Positions 27,577-36,559 of a DNA stretch of 64,000 bases are shown in pieces (the first letter of the stretch is position 1; the number at the start of each line of letters is the position of its first letter). The stretch is from positions 3,571,501-3,635,500 of the forward strand of contig NZ_CP062167.1 of the NCBI RefSeq assembly GCF_014844055.1, written 5' to 3'. The notes under the pieces are model-generated. The model saw only the letters and a list, made by a program, of their open reading frames with translations, was not told where the DNA came from and made no database searches. A program made the translations under genes and the position numbers. The DNA is from Aureimonas sp. OT7. GTDB taxonomy: Bacteria; Pseudomonadota; Alphaproteobacteria; Rhizobiales; Rhizobiaceae.

Positions 27577-28559
27577 TCGGACGGTTCGCATCGGCGTTCG
27601 CAAGGCTGATCGCGCTTCTGGCCTTTGTGGCCCTCTGCGCCTTCCTGCTGGCCAAGCTGTCGCCGATCGACCCGGTGGACGCCTATCTCGGACCCGCGAT
27701 CGGCCGCGTCGGCGAGGCGCAGCGGGCCGCCATCGCAGCGGCATGGGGGTTGGACCGCCCCTGGCCCACACAGTTCCTGCTCTGGCTCGGCAATCTCCTG
27801 TCGGGCGATGCCGGCTACAGCCTGTCCTACAACGCGCCGGTCGCGGAGGTCATCGCCGCCCGGGCCGGGCCCAGCCTCGCCCTCGCCGGGACGAGCTGGC
27901 TGCTTTCCAGCCTCATCGGCTTCATGCTCGGCATCCTGGCGGGTGTCTACGAGGATACGGCGCTGGACCGCATCGTACGCGGCTGGAGTTTCGTCCTCGC
28001 CTCCACGCCCACCTTCTGGCTGGCGATCCTGATGCTGACCGTCTTTTCGGTCGGCCTCGGCTGGGCGCCTTTGTGTTGCGCCGGGCCCATCGGCGTGCGT
28101 CCGCAGGATGTGTCGCTGTCGCAGGCCCTGGCCCATCTGGCCCTGCCGCTTCTGACGCTCACCCTGTTCGGCGTTGCGCAGATCGCCCTTCATACGCGCG
28201 CCAAGGCCATCGTCATCATGCGGTCCGATCATGTCCGCTTCGCCTTCGCGCAGGGCGCGGGGCGGGTCGACATCGCAATACGCCACGTAGCCCGCAACGC
28301 GGCCCTGCCCGGGATCGCGCTCATGCTGGCATCCATCGGGGAATTGTTCGGCGGCGCGATGCTGGCCGAGCAGGTCTTCGCCTATCCGGGCCTCGGCCGG
28401 GCGGCGGTGGACGCCGGGCTGCAGGGCGACGTTCCGCTGCTGCTGGCGATCACGCTTCTGACCGCATTTGTCGTCGGCTTAGGCGGCATGGCCGCGCGCC
28501 TCGTGGCGAAGACGGTGGACCCGCGCCTTCGCAATGCGGATCTGGCAGTCGCCCCATGA
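27567..28559 (+). CDS. nikB: Nickel ABC transporter permease NikB
   Basis: The 330-residue DppB/NikB-type permease has six predicted helices, an N-terminal segment RLIALLAFVALCAFLLAKL, and the conserved FAFAQGAGRVDIAIRHVARN loop that contacts the ATPase. Start choice: GTG 27567, ten bases inside the end of nikA and behind GGGGTGG; GTG 27555 is an alternative. An ATG at 27483 would give a large overlap and 28 unconserved residues. It overlaps nikC by four bases (ATGA). Confidence 0.88.
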   Translation: MRLIGRFASAFARLIALLAFVALCAFLLAKLSPIDPVDAYLGPAIGRVGEAQRAAIAAAWGLDRPWPTQFLLWLGNLLSGDAGYSLSYNAPVAEVIAARAGPSLALAGTSWLLSSLIGFMLGILAGVYEDTALDRIVRGWSFVLASTPTFWLAILMLTVFSVGLGWAPLCCAGPIGVRPQDVSLSQALAHLALPLLTLTLFGVAQIALHTRAKAIVIMRSDHVRFAFAQGAGRVDIAIRHVARNAALPGIALMLASIGELFGGAMLAEQVFAYPGLGRAAVDAGLQGDVPLLLAITLLTAFVVGLGGMAARLVAKTVDPRLRNADLAVAP

Positions 28560-29362
28560 ACGGATCATGGATAGCCCGCTACTGGCCGCTGGCGGCACTC
28601 GTGCTGGCGGTCGCCGCACTTGCGGCGTTCGGCGGCGCCGGCCCGCTACCCGATTTCACGCGGCGCCTGATGCCCCCCTCCGTGGACGCGCCCTTCGGCA
28701 CCGATGCGCTCGGCCGCGACATGCTGGCCCGCAGCCTGGCCGGGCTGTCCCTCAGCCTGCGCATCGGGCTTGCCGCGTCCCTCGCCTCCACGGCCATCGC
28801 CCTCTGCCTGACCATGGTTGCCAGCCTGCACAGGGCGGCGGGCGGGCTGGTCTCCTTCGTCACCGACGCCGTGCTGAGCCTTCCGCACCTCGTGCTGCTG
28901 GTGCTGATCGCCTTCGCATTGGGCGGTGGCGCCGACGCCGTCGTCGCCGCCGTGGCCCTGTCCCATTGGCCAAGGCTCACCCGGCTGCTGCGCCTGGAAC
29001 TGGAGCAACTTCTGGCATCCGACTTCGTCGCCGCATCGAGGGCGTTCGGCCGGTCGCCGCTCCACGTGGCGGCGCGGCACGTTCTGCCGCATCTGTTGCC
29101 GCAACTGGCCGTGGGCGCCGTCCTGATGCTGCCGCATGCCATTCTGCACGAGGCCGCCCTCACCTTTCTCGGCTTCGGGCTGGAGCCGACGCGCCCTGCC
29201 ATCGGCATCCTCCTGTCGGAGGCGATGCGCACCCTGAGCGCCGGCTACTGGTGGCTCGGTCTGTTTCCGGGCCTCGTGCTGGTTGCCACAGTGCTGCTTG
29301 TGGAAAGTATCGGAACCCATCTGCGGCGCCGGCTGACACCCTTGCCGGAAGCTGCCCGATGA
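28556..29362 (+). CDS. nikC: Nickel ABC transporter permease NikC
   Basis: The 268-residue DppC/NikC-type permease is the partner of NikB. The characteristic DAPFGTDALGRDMLARSLAG follows the first helix, and the coupling loop is AASRAFGRSPLHVAARHVLP. The C-terminal LTFLGFGLEPTRPAIGILLS is a strong family signature. It overlaps nikB and nikD by four bases each. Confidence 0.93.
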   Translation: MNGSWIARYWPLAALVLAVAALAAFGGAGPLPDFTRRLMPPSVDAPFGTDALGRDMLARSLAGLSLSLRIGLAASLASTAIALCLTMVASLHRAAGGLVSFVTDAVLSLPHLVLLVLIAFALGGGADAVVAAVALSHWPRLTRLLRLELEQLLASDFVAASRAFGRSPLHVAARHVLPHLLPQLAVGAVLMLPHAILHEAALTFLGFGLEPTRPAIGILLSEAMRTLSAGYWWLGLFPGLVLVATVLLVESIGTHLRRRLTPLPEAAR

Positions 29363-30123
29363 TAGAGGCGCAGGATCTGGCGATCCACATGGACGGGCGC
29401 CGCCTCGTATCCGGCGTCTCGTTTACCGTCGACCCGGGTCGGGTCCTGGCGCTGGCGGGAGAGTCCGGCATCGGCAAGTCGCTGGTCGCCGCGGCCCTCG
29501 TCGGCATGCTGCCCGGAGGCGCGCAACGCGGCGGGACGCTGTTCCTGGACGGCCAGGCGATGACCGACGCTTGCCTGCGCGCCGTCCGCGGACGGCGCAT
29601 CGCCCTTGCGCCGCAACCCCTGTCGAGCCTCGACCCCTCCGCCCGGGTCGACGACCAGTTCCGCTGGGCGGCGCGCCGTGCCGGCCTGCCGCGGATGGCC
29701 CGCAAGGCGGCCGCTGCCACGTCGCTTGCGCGCCTTGGCCTGGCAGCGGAAACCTGTGATCTCTACCCGCACCATCTGTCCGGCGGCATGGCCCGCCGCG
29801 TCCTTGTCGGCATCGCCACTGTCGGCCGGCCGCAAGTCCTGATCGTGGACGAGCCGACCAGTGGCCTCGACGGGGCCTGCATCGCCCTTGTCGCCGGCGA
29901 CCTCAGGCGTCTGGCATCGGATGGCTGCGCGGTCATCGTCATCACCCACGATCTCGTCTTCGCAAGCCGCGTCGCCGATGCGGTAGCCGTGCTGTCGCCG
30001 GGCGGGTTCGCCGCGCCGATGCCGGCCCTGGCCTTTACGGCGGATGGTGCGGATATTCCCGATGCACACGCGCGCCGCCTGTGGCGGGCGACCCCGGCAA
30101 ACGGGATGACCGTCGATGCTTGA
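29359..30123 (+). CDS. nikD: Nickel ABC transporter ATP-binding protein NikD
   Basis: The 254-residue ATPase has Walker A GESGIGKS, Q-loop IALAPQPLSSLDPSARV, signature LSGGMARRV, Walker B VLIVDEPTSGLDG and switch His in ITHDLVFA. It is shorter at the C-terminus than oligopeptide-type ATPases, as usual for NikD. It pairs with NikE to power the NikBC channel and overlaps nikC by four bases and nikE by eight. Confidence 0.92.
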   Translation: MIEAQDLAIHMDGRRLVSGVSFTVDPGRVLALAGESGIGKSLVAAALVGMLPGGAQRGGTLFLDGQAMTDACLRAVRGRRIALAPQPLSSLDPSARVDDQFRWAARRAGLPRMARKAAAATSLARLGLAAETCDLYPHHLSGGMARRVLVGIATVGRPQVLIVDEPTSGLDGACIALVAGDLRRLASDGCAVIVITHDLVFASRVADAVAVLSPGGFAAPMPALAFTADGADIPDAHARRLWRATPANGMTVDA

Positions 30124-30721
30124 GGCGCACTCCATCACGGCGTCGCGCGGGGGCAGAACGCTTTTCGAGGGTATCGACCTCACTGTGCGGCCCGGCGAGA
30201 TCGTCGGCCTGGCCGGTCCGTCCGGCTGTGGCAAGTCCACCCTGGGCCGCATTCTTGCCGGATTGCTGCGCCCGGTCGGGGGCGCCGTCCATATCGATGG
30301 CCGCCCCTCGCCTGTGCGCGGCCTTCGCCCCATCCAGTATGTGGCCCAGCACGCGCTGGGTGCGGTCAATCCGGCCTGGCCCATCCAGCGCATCCTGACC
30401 GAGGCGCATCGGCCATCTCCGCAGATGCTGTGCCGCTTCCGGGTCGATCCGGCCTGGGCCGGCCGGTATCCGCAATCGCTGTCCGGCGGAGAACTGCAGC
30501 GGGTGGTGCTGGTGCGCGCCCTGGCCCCCGAAGTCCGTTTTCTGGTGCTGGACGAGGCGACGGCCTCGCTGGACCCCATCACGCAGGCAGACGTGTGGCG
30601 CGCTCTGCAATCATTTTGTGCCGAGCGTGGAACCGGCATCCTTGCGATCAGCCATGACGAAGCCCTTCTGGGTCATGTCGCGGCGCGTACGGTGCACCTG
30701 CCGCTCCGGCACTTCCGGTGA
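30116..30721 (+). CDS. nikE: Nickel ABC transporter ATP-binding protein NikE
   Basis: The 201-residue ATPase has Walker [10 protein letters not shown], signature LSGGELQRV, Walker B FLVLDEATASLDP and switch His in ISHDEALL. It is shorter than E. coli NikE (~268) because it stops soon after the switch region; all catalytic motifs are intact, so it should be functional. Its last 74 bases are antisense to the 3' end of the downstream response-regulator gene, an unusual convergent overlap. Confidence 0.9.
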   Translation: MLEAHSITASRGGRTLFEGIDLTVRPGEIVGLAGPSGCGKSTLGRILAGLLRPVGGAVHIDGRPSPVRGLRPIQYVAQHALGAVNPAWPIQRILTEAHRPSPQMLCRFRVDPAWAGRYPQSLSGGELQRVVLVRALAPEVRFLVLDEATASLDPITQADVWRALQSFCAERGTGILAISHDEALLGHVAARTVHLPLRHFR

Positions 30722-31337
30722 TGCGCACCGCCTTGGCGACCAGGTCGGGAAGCGTCTTGGCGGCAAGCTTGACCTTGAGCGAAGAGCAGGCGTTGGCCAC
30801 GGTCTTGTAGCTGATGCTCAGCCCCTCCGCGATTTCGGCGTAGGAGCGGCCGGCTGCCAGAAGGCCCAGGATCTCGAGTTCGCGGTCGGTCAACCTGTCG
30901 CGGTCGGGACTGTCGGACGGTCGGTTCAGGAAGGCCACGCGCGCCGCTATGTCCGGGGGCAGATAGGGCTTTCCCTGCCGCACCGTATCGAAGGCCTCGC
31001 CGATCGTATCCGGGCTGGCGTCTTTCTGCACATAGCCCGTCGCGCCCAGGGCGAGCGCGCGCCGGACGATGACGGGATCGTCATGCATGGAAAAGATCAG
31101 GATGGGCGTGCGCCCGTCGCGCGAGCGGAAGCGTTTGATGAAGGCGAACCCGCCGAACATGTTGGGCCCGAAGGAGAGATCGAGCAGGATCACATCCGGG
31201 TTCAGCCGTCGATAGGCGCGAAACCCCTCCAGCGGCGACGACGCGCCGAACACTTCGCTGGCGCCGTAATCGGAGATGGTCTGCCGGCACCCCTGGAAAA
31301 CGACGGGATGATCGTCGATGACGAGTGCCCGCGTCAT
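30648..31337 (-). CDS. moxX: LuxR/NarL-type response regulator, MoxX-like, of the methanol oxidation region
   Basis: The 229-residue regulator has a receiver domain (DDH pocket at residues 8-10, phospho-acceptor Asp53 in ILLDLSFGPN) and a LuxR helix-turn-helix (LTDRELEILGLLAAGRSYAE and ISYKTVANACSSLKVKL). An ~18-residue C-terminal tail after the HTH is encoded antisense to nikE. It overlaps the kinase gene by four bases. The position (kinase partner, divergent from mxaF) matches moxX of Paracoccus denitrificans, which controls methanol dehydrogenase. The gene name rests on that context. Repeated dyads before mxaF are its likely targets. Confidence 0.85.
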   Translation of the reverse strand: MTRALVIDDHPVVFQGCRQTISDYGASEVFGASSPLEGFRAYRRLNPDVILLDLSFGPNMFGGFAFIKRFRSRDGRTPILIFSMHDDPVIVRRALALGATGYVQKDASPDTIGEAFDTVRQGKPYLPPDIAARVAFLNRPSDSPDRDRLTDRELEILGLLAAGRSYAEIAEGLSISYKTVANACSSLKVKLAAKTLPDLVAKAVRITGSAGAAGAPYAPRHDPEGLRHG

Positions 31338-32782
31338 GGCCGTGCACCCTTGGCGCCGCTGGTGCCGCCCGCGCGCACGGGAATGGCGATCCGGCAGATC
31401 GTCCGTCCTCCTGCTACGGCCGGCGCCGTCGCGAAGCCGCCCAGGGCTTCCACCCGTTCCGCAATTCCGATCAATCCGTACCCCTCCCTGTTCGATGCGA
31501 TGGGCATCGTCCCGTCATTGGCGACGGTCGCTTCCAGCACCGCGTCGCAGGACGCGTCGCCCGGCCGCAATGCGATCGCCACGTCCACCTGCCTGGCCTT
31601 GCCGTGCTTGAGCGCGTTGAGAATGCTTTCCTGCACGAAGCGATAGACGGTCAGGTCCACCACCTCGCCAAAGGTGGCGTCTGCCGTTTCCGTCCGGCAC
31701 ACGAATTGCGTAGCGGGCGAGGACCGGCGAAACGAGTCCACCGCGCCCTCCACCGTGTCGCGCAGGGGCACGCCGCCCACCGACATCGGCCGCAGTCCCG
31801 CCAGAAGCCGACGTGTGGCCGATTGCAGGGTCGCGACCTCCTCGTCCAGCATGTGCAGCGGCGTCTCCAGCCCATCGCCGCCATCGGCGCGGGCGGCCTT
31901 GCGCTTCAGCATGGCAACGGCGGACCGCAGGCTGAAAAGGTGCGGGCCCAGTTCGTCATGGAGATCGTTGGCCAGGGCCCGTCGCTCGGCCTCGTGGGCG
32001 TCCAGGAGGCGGCGGGCCAGGTTGCGGTTGAGGCGCTTTTCTTCCGACAGGTGGCTCGCGAGATCGTTGAAGCCCCCCGTGACCTGGCCGAACTCGGCAA
32101 AGTCGGCGTCCTCCAGCCGCGTGTCCAGGGCCCCTTCGCGCAAGCGGTCCAGCGCGTGCTCGATGCGCCGCAGCCGCGCAAAGACAAGGTTGACCAGCAG
32201 CATCGACAGAAGCGACAGGATGGCGCCATAGAGGATGGTGACGGGCAGGATGAAGCTGAAATCCTGCCAGACCTCCGCTATCTCGTCCGCATCGTTTGCC
32301 GCCAGCGTCAAGGTGGCCGTCGATCCATCGTCCAGCGTCAGGGTGAACAAGCTGTCGATCGGCTCGATCTCGATCAGCGCGGCGAACCAGCCCGGCGCCT
32401 CTTCTTCATCGTCGCCGGCGGCGGCGGCGGCGTCGTCCGGCCCCGCAAGCGGATGCGACAGCGCGGCGCTGACATGGCGCATCTCGCCCAGTTCGCCCAC
32501 CAGCCGGCGGTACGCCTCCAGCGTCCCGGCCGGGCCGATGGAGGCGATGCGCGCCTCGGCGAAGCGTTCCGCGATGGCGAAAGAAGCAGAGACCTCGGCG
32601 CGTGTCGCAAGCCGCGCGTTGACGACCATGCCGAAGGCGAGCAGCAGCCAGAGCGCGGCGCTCAACCCCACGACGCCCAGCATGATGCGGCTGCGCAACT
32701 GCGGCAGCCGCCGCACGGCGGCGTGCGTTGCGGAGGATATCGTGGGCGACAGGCTCAGCCCGCCTCCTTCGCGGACGGTCAT
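31334..32782 (-). CDS. moxY: Sensor histidine kinase, MoxY-like, of the methanol oxidation region
   Basis: The 482-residue membrane kinase of the NarX/HisKA_3 class has helix 1 at about 33-54 and a ~120-residue periplasmic domain containing an acidic loop (GDDEEEAPGWF). Helix 2 lies at about 177-200, then a HAMP, the H-box LANDLHDELGPHLFSLR with His275, an N-box VQESILNALKHG and a C-terminal ATPase GYGLIGIAERV. It overlaps the lipoprotein gene and the regulator gene by four bases on each side. It is probably the input of methanol or formaldehyde status to mxaF control; the ligand is unknown. Confidence 0.86.
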   Translation of the reverse strand: MTVREGGGLSLSPTISSATHAAVRRLPQLRSRIMLGVVGLSAALWLLLAFGMVVNARLATRAEVSASFAIAERFAEARIASIGPAGTLEAYRRLVGELGEMRHVSAALSHPLAGPDDAAAAAGDDEEEAPGWFAALIEIEPIDSLFTLTLDDGSTATLTLAANDADEIAEVWQDFSFILPVTILYGAILSLLSMLLVNLVFARLRRIEHALDRLREGALDTRLEDADFAEFGQVTGGFNDLASHLSEEKRLNRNLARRLLDAHEAERRALANDLHDELGPHLFSLRSAVAMLKRKAARADGGDGLETPLHMLDEEVATLQSATRRLLAGLRPMSVGGVPLRDTVEGAVDSFRRSSPATQFVCRTETADATFGEVVDLTVYRFVQESILNALKHGKARQVDVAIALRPGDASCDAVLEATVANDGTMPIASNREGYGLIGIAERVEALGGFATAPAVAGGRTICRIAIPVRAGGTSGAKGARP

Positions 32783-33267
32783 TGTGCCACCCCGCCGGGG
32801 CCGGTGCGCCGCAGCTTCGCGACGGCCGCGCGATGGCCGAGGCCCTGACGCCTCAGGTTCAGGTAATGATGGAGGATGGTCGCGAAGGACAGGTCTCCGT
32901 CCGCGGGCGCCAGTGTCAGGAAATCGCTCAGCAGCTTGTCCATCCCATGCGCCTCGCCCATCTCCTGCAAGGTGTCCTGCGCCTGAACGAGGCGATTGGC
33001 AATCATGCGCGGAGATTCGGAGAAGCGGCCTGCCGCATGGGCCAGCAGCGCGTCGTAATCGCGGACGCGTGCGTCCTGCGGGCCGGCCTCGCGGCCGGTT
33101 TCCAGCACGGCAAGCCACTCGCCGGCGGGCCGGTCGGCGCCATAGGCCTGCCAATGGGCCTGAGCCTGCCGCTGCACAGGAGCCGTTTCCGCCACCGGTG
33201 GCTCGTCACAGGCGGCGAGCCCGCCCGAAATCAGTGCCAGCATGGCGCAGGAGACGCCATGGCTCAT
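32779..33267 (-). CDS. Lipoprotein encoded upstream of the MoxYX-like pair (position of moxZ)
   Basis: The 162-residue protein has a lipoprotein signal peptide: MSHGVSCAMLALISGGLAAC with lipobox LAAC and Cys at residue 20. The rest is predicted to be helical (QRQAQAHWQAYGADRPAGEW, AGRFSESPRMIANRLVQAQ). No family is recognised. The start at 33267 was chosen over 33294 because it gives the proper signal peptide. It overlaps the kinase gene by four bases, so it is co-translated with it. It may be a periplasmic accessory of the kinase, in the position of moxZ; the homology to moxZ was not tested. Confidence 0.78.
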   Translation of the reverse strand: MSHGVSCAMLALISGGLAACDEPPVAETAPVQRQAQAHWQAYGADRPAGEWLAVLETGREAGPQDARVRDYDALLAHAAGRFSESPRMIANRLVQAQDTLQEMGEAHGMDKLLSDFLTLAPADGDLSFATILHHYLNLRRQGLGHRAAVAKLRRTGPGGVAQ

Positions 33268-33340
33268 CCGCACACTCCAAACCTGGGCGCCCACCCGTCA
33301 CAACAATTCGCAAGGACAAGCTTAAGCGCTGCATGCAAGG

Positions 33341-33470
33341 CGGGTAAAGCCTTCCCGCCGGATGGGACCGCCTTCCCGCTGCGATCGGGAATATTTCCCG
33401 ATGACTTCATCCATCCGTATCGGGAAGTACTTCCCGGCCCGTCTGCGCAAATAGCCTAGAGACGTTCCCG
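33341..33470. promoter_or_regulatory. Array of CGGGAA-N3-5-TTCCCG dyads, candidate response-regulator sites
   Basis: Exact dyads are CGGGAATATTTCCCG (33386-33400) and CGGGAAGTACTTCCCG (33421-33436). Weaker copies are CGGGTA-N5-TTCCCG (33341-33356 region) and TGGGAC-N4-TTCCCG (33363-33378). A lone TTCCCG sits at 33465-33470. Successive right halves are about 21, 22, 36 and 34 bp apart. A LuxR-type regulator encoded next door is the natural candidate to bind here. Confidence 0.7.
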
Positions 33471-33560
33471 GGTGCCTGTGTAACTCTTCTTTCCAACAGC
33501 ACGTCCCCCGGAGTATCTAGGCATCCGTCTCGACACTTAAATCCTCCGGAAAGGGCGGCA

Positions 33561-33577
33561 CTTGGGTAAATCCCAAG
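33561..33577 (+). promoter_or_regulatory. Short hairpin CTTGGG-TAAAT-CCCAAG upstream of mxaF
   Basis: A 6-bp perfect stem with a 5-base loop lies 48 bases before the mxaF ATG. If transcribed it would lie in the leader, where a 5' hairpin can stabilise a highly abundant mRNA; it could also be a protein site. Confidence 0.35.
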
Positions 33578-33624
33578 GAACGACTTGGTGGGCCTTGGCA
33601 ACACGAAGTTGATGGGGAGGCACA

Positions 33625-35571
33625 ATGAACAGACTCTGGGCTTCGGCGTCAGGCGCCGCGCTTTCATGCGCATTGATACTGGGGGCTCAGGGCGGCGCGC
33701 AGGCCAACGACGCGTTGGTCGAGCTTGCGAAGAGCCCTGAAAACTGGGTGATGACCGGGCGCGACTACAACGCGCAGAATTTCTCCCCCAGCACGCAGAT
33801 CACCAAGGAGAATGTCGGCAAGCTGCGGCCCGCCTGGTCGTTCTCCACCGGCGTGCTGCACGGCCACGAGGGAACGCCGCTCGTGGTGGACGGCAAGATG
33901 TTCGTGCACACCCCCTTCCCCAACACGACGTTTGCGCTCGACCTCGACGAGCCGGGCAGGATCCTGTGGCAGAACAAGCCGCGCCAGGACCCTACGGCCC
34001 GCGCCGTGGCCTGCTGCGACGTGGTCAACCGCGGCCTCGCCTACTGGCCGGGCGACGATGAGGTGGACCCGCTGATCTTCCGAACCCAGCTCGACGGGCG
34101 CATCGTGGCGCTGGACGCGGAAACGGGCCAGACGCGGTGGGAAATGGAAAATTCCGACATTCGCGTCGGCTCAACCCTCACCATCGCGCCCTACGTCATC
34201 AAGGATACGGTCCTGGTCGGATCGTCCGGCGCGGAGTTGGGCGTGCGGGGCTATGTCACGAGCTACGACGTGAAGACGGGCGAACAGCTCTGGCGCGCCT
34301 ATGCCACCGGTCCGGACGAGGAAGTGCTGTTGGCGGCCGACTTCAACGATGCCAATCCGCATTACGGCCAGACGGGCCTCGGCACCCGCACCTGGGAGGG
34401 AGACGCCTGGAAGATCGGCGGCGGCACCAACTGGGGTTGGTATGCCTACGATCCGGAGGAGGACCTGTTCTATTACGGCTCCGGCAACCCCGCGCCGTGG
34501 AACGAGACGATGCGGCCTGGTGACAACAAGTGGACCATGGCGATCTGGGGCCGCGACGCCGACACCGGCGAGGCGCGCTTCGCCTACCAGAAGACGCCGC
34601 ATGACGAATGGGACTATGCCGGCGTCAACGTGATGATGCTGTCGGAACAGGAAGACAAGGAAGGCCGGACGCGCAAGCTTCTGACCCACCCGGACCGGAA
34701 CGGCATCGTCTATACGCTGGACCGCACCAATGGCGACCTGATCTCGGCCGACAAGATCGACGATACGGTCAACTGGGTGACGCAGGTCGACCTGGAGACC
34801 GGCATTCCGCAGCGCGACCCCGAGTTCGGCACCCGCATGGACCACCAGGCCCGCGATATCTGCCCCTCGGCGATGGGCTATCACAATCAGGGTCACGATT
34901 CCTACGATCCGGAGCGCAAGCTCTTCTACATGGGCATCAACCACATCTGCATGGACTGGGAACCGTTCATGCTGCCCTACAGAGCCGGCCAGTTCTTCGT
35001 CGGGGCGACGCTGACCATGTATCCGGGGCCCAAGGGCGACCGCCAGAACGGTCTCGGGCTCGGGCAGGTAAAGGCCTATGACGCCATCACCGGCGACTTC
35101 AAATGGGAGGTCATGGAGCGCTTCGCCGCCTGGGGCGGGACGCTGGCGACGGCCGGCGGCGTCATGTTCTACGGCACGCTGGATGGCTTCATCAAGGCGC
35201 GCGATTCCGACACGGGCGACCTCCTGTGGAAGTTCAAGATGCCCTCCGGCGCCATTGGCCATCCGATGACCTACGAGCATGACGGCGTCCAGTATGTCGC
35301 CATCTACTACGGTGTCGGCGGCTGGCCGGGTGTCGGCCTCGTCTTCGACCTGAACGACCCGACGGCCGGCCTTGGCTCGGTCGGCGCCTTCCGCCAGTTG
35401 CAGAACTACACGCAGATGGGCGGCGGCGTGATGGTCTTCTCGCTGGATGGCGAAGGTCCGTACAGCGACCTCGAGAAGGGCGAGTACCAGCCCCGCGTCA
35501 ACGAGCCGCCCGCCCCCGTGGGCCGGGACGCCTCGCTGCAGGGCGGCGCTTCCGGACAGACGGTCAACTGA
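33625..35571 (+). CDS. mxaF: Methanol dehydrogenase large subunit, PQQ- and calcium-dependent
   Basis: MxaF (648 aa) is the catalytic subunit of periplasmic methanol dehydrogenase, oxidising methanol to formaldehyde and passing electrons to cytochrome cL. The signal peptide ends GGAQA at residue 27. In mature numbering the key residues fall exactly where expected: the Cys103-Cys104 disulfide (AVACCDVV), Ca ligands Glu177 (SGAELG) and Asn261 (GSGNPAPWN), and catalytic Asp303 in DEWDYAG. Residue 305 is Ala, the calcium type; lanthanide XoxF enzymes have Asp there. The protein has a ~20-residue Pro/Gly-rich C-terminal tail beyond the usual end. GGGGAGG lies six bases before the ATG. It is the first gene of an 11-gene operon. 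Confidence 0.98.
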   Translation: MNRLWASASGAALSCALILGAQGGAQANDALVELAKSPENWVMTGRDYNAQNFSPSTQITKENVGKLRPAWSFSTGVLHGHEGTPLVVDGKMFVHTPFPNTTFALDLDEPGRILWQNKPRQDPTARAVACCDVVNRGLAYWPGDDEVDPLIFRTQLDGRIVALDAETGQTRWEMENSDIRVGSTLTIAPYVIKDTVLVGSSGAELGVRGYVTSYDVKTGEQLWRAYATGPDEEVLLAADFNDANPHYGQTGLGTRTWEGDAWKIGGGTNWGWYAYDPEEDLFYYGSGNPAPWNETMRPGDNKWTMAIWGRDADTGEARFAYQKTPHDEWDYAGVNVMMLSEQEDKEGRTRKLLTHPDRNGIVYTLDRTNGDLISADKIDDTVNWVTQVDLETGIPQRDPEFGTRMDHQARDICPSAMGYHNQGHDSYDPERKLFYMGINHICMDWEPFMLPYRAGQFFVGATLTMYPGPKGDRQNGLGLGQVKAYDAITGDFKWEVMERFAAWGGTLATAGGVMFYGTLDGFIKARDSDTGDLLWKFKMPSGAIGHPMTYEHDGVQYVAIYYGVGGWPGVGLVFDLNDPTAGLGSVGAFRQLQNYTQMGGGVMVFSLDGEGPYSDLEKGEYQPRVNEPPAPVGRDASLQGGASGQTVN

Positions 35572-35582
35572 ACAGGCCTGGC

Positions 35583-35610
35583 GCGGAATGCCGGCAGGCC
35601 GGCATTCCGC
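35583..35610 (+). terminator. 13-bp perfect hairpin between mxaF and mxaJ
   Basis: GCGGAATGCCGGC and GCCGGCATTCCGC are exact inverted repeats separated by two bases, 11 bases after the mxaF stop. There is no U-run. It probably shields the mxaF message from 3' decay or causes partial termination, so that MxaF exceeds MxaJ. Confidence 0.7.
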
Positions 35611-35633
35611 CCACCGATGGAAGGATGAGAGCC

Positions 35634-36533
35634 ATGGTCGCAAAACTTCTCCTGACGGCAGCCGCTCTGGCCCTGACCGCCGCAGCCGGCCCGGCCGGCG
35701 CCGAGTCCGTCGGCGTCATACCCCAGGTGCACGAGCCGACGGCCGAAGAGAGGGGCCCCAGCCCGACCTCGATGAGCGACAGGCTGATGGTATGCGCCTC
35801 CGCCAAGGACGCTCCCTACTCCACCGCGGCGAAGGACGGTTTCGAGAACCGGATCGCCGAGGCGCTGGCGCAGGCCATGGACCGCGATGTCGAGTTCGTC
35901 TTTTCGCAGCGCGCGTCGATCTACAATGTCCGCGACCTGCTGGAACCGAAGGCGTGCGACGTGGTCTTCGGCATCGATCCGGGAGATCCGCGGGTCGAGA
36001 CTTCGGAGCCCTATTTCCGCACGGCCTATGCCTTCGTCAGCCGGGCGGATTCCGGTTTCGACGGCCACCGCTGGCAGGATGCCGGCCGCGACGGGCTGAA
36101 GCGCTTCGCGACGCGCATCCACTCTCCGGCCCAGACCATGCTGAAATATGCCGGCAAGTACGAGGACAACCTCGCCTATCTCTACGGGCTGGTGAACTTC
36201 AAGTCCAACCGCAACGCCTTCACCGAGGTCGCCGCCGACAGGCTGGCGAGCGAGGTGCGCAACGGCGAGGCCGACCTCGCCATCGCCTTCGCACCCGATG
36301 TCGCCCGTTACGTCGCGGCATCGAACGGAGAGCTGAGGCTGACCCTGATCGAGAACAGCCTGGAGCGACAGGACGGCGTGACCATCCCCCTGCAGTACGG
36401 CCAGACCGTCGGGGTGCGAAAGGGCGACGATGCGCTCCTGAAAGAGATCAACGAGGGCCTCGCCAAGGCGCAGGACCGGATCCGCACGATCCTCGAGGAG
36501 GAAGGCATACCGCTGCTGCCGCTGTCCAGCTAA
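35634..36533 (+). CDS. mxaJ: Methanol oxidation protein MxaJ
   Basis: MxaJ (299 aa) is a periplasmic protein with an extracellular-solute-binding-protein-3 fold, needed for active methanol dehydrogenase and thought to help assembly. The signal peptide is [24 protein letters not shown]. The mature protein shows [36 protein letters not shown] and [12 protein letters not shown], typical of MxaJ/XoxJ. ATG 35634 is eight bases after AAGGA; ATG 35625 is too close to that site. Identity as MxaJ is supported by the position between mxaF and mxaG. Confidence 0.94.
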   Translation: MVAKLLLTAAALALTAAAGPAGAESVGVIPQVHEPTAEERGPSPTSMSDRLMVCASAKDAPYSTAAKDGFENRIAEALAQAMDRDVEFVFSQRASIYNVRDLLEPKACDVVFGIDPGDPRVETSEPYFRTAYAFVSRADSGFDGHRWQDAGRDGLKRFATRIHSPAQTMLKYAGKYEDNLAYLYGLVNFKSNRNAFTEVAADRLASEVRNGEADLAIAFAPDVARYVAASNGELRLTLIENSLERQDGVTIPLQYGQTVGVRKGDDALLKEINEGLAKAQDRIRTILEEEGIPLLPLSS

Positions 36534-36559
36534 GGGCGGCCGCTGTCCTTGTGAAGTTG

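Larger units (their letters stand above)
33268..33624. promoter_or_regulatory. 357-bp divergent control region between the moxZYX-like unit and mxaF
   Basis: This gene-free stretch holds five TTCCCG motifs, four of them as right halves of CGGGAA-like dyads (listed separately). It also has an AT-richer segment with CACTTAAATCC near 33534 and a CTTGGG/CCCAAG hairpin in the probable mxaF leader. No confident -35/-10 hexamers could be assigned on either strand. The mxaF ribosome site GGGGAGG ends the region. Confidence 0.7.

Noticed and set aside
33625-35571. Lanthanide-dependent XoxF as identity of the methanol dehydrogenase
   Set aside because: Residue 305 of the mature protein is Ala, not Asp, and mxaI follows in the operon; both indicate the calcium-type MxaF.
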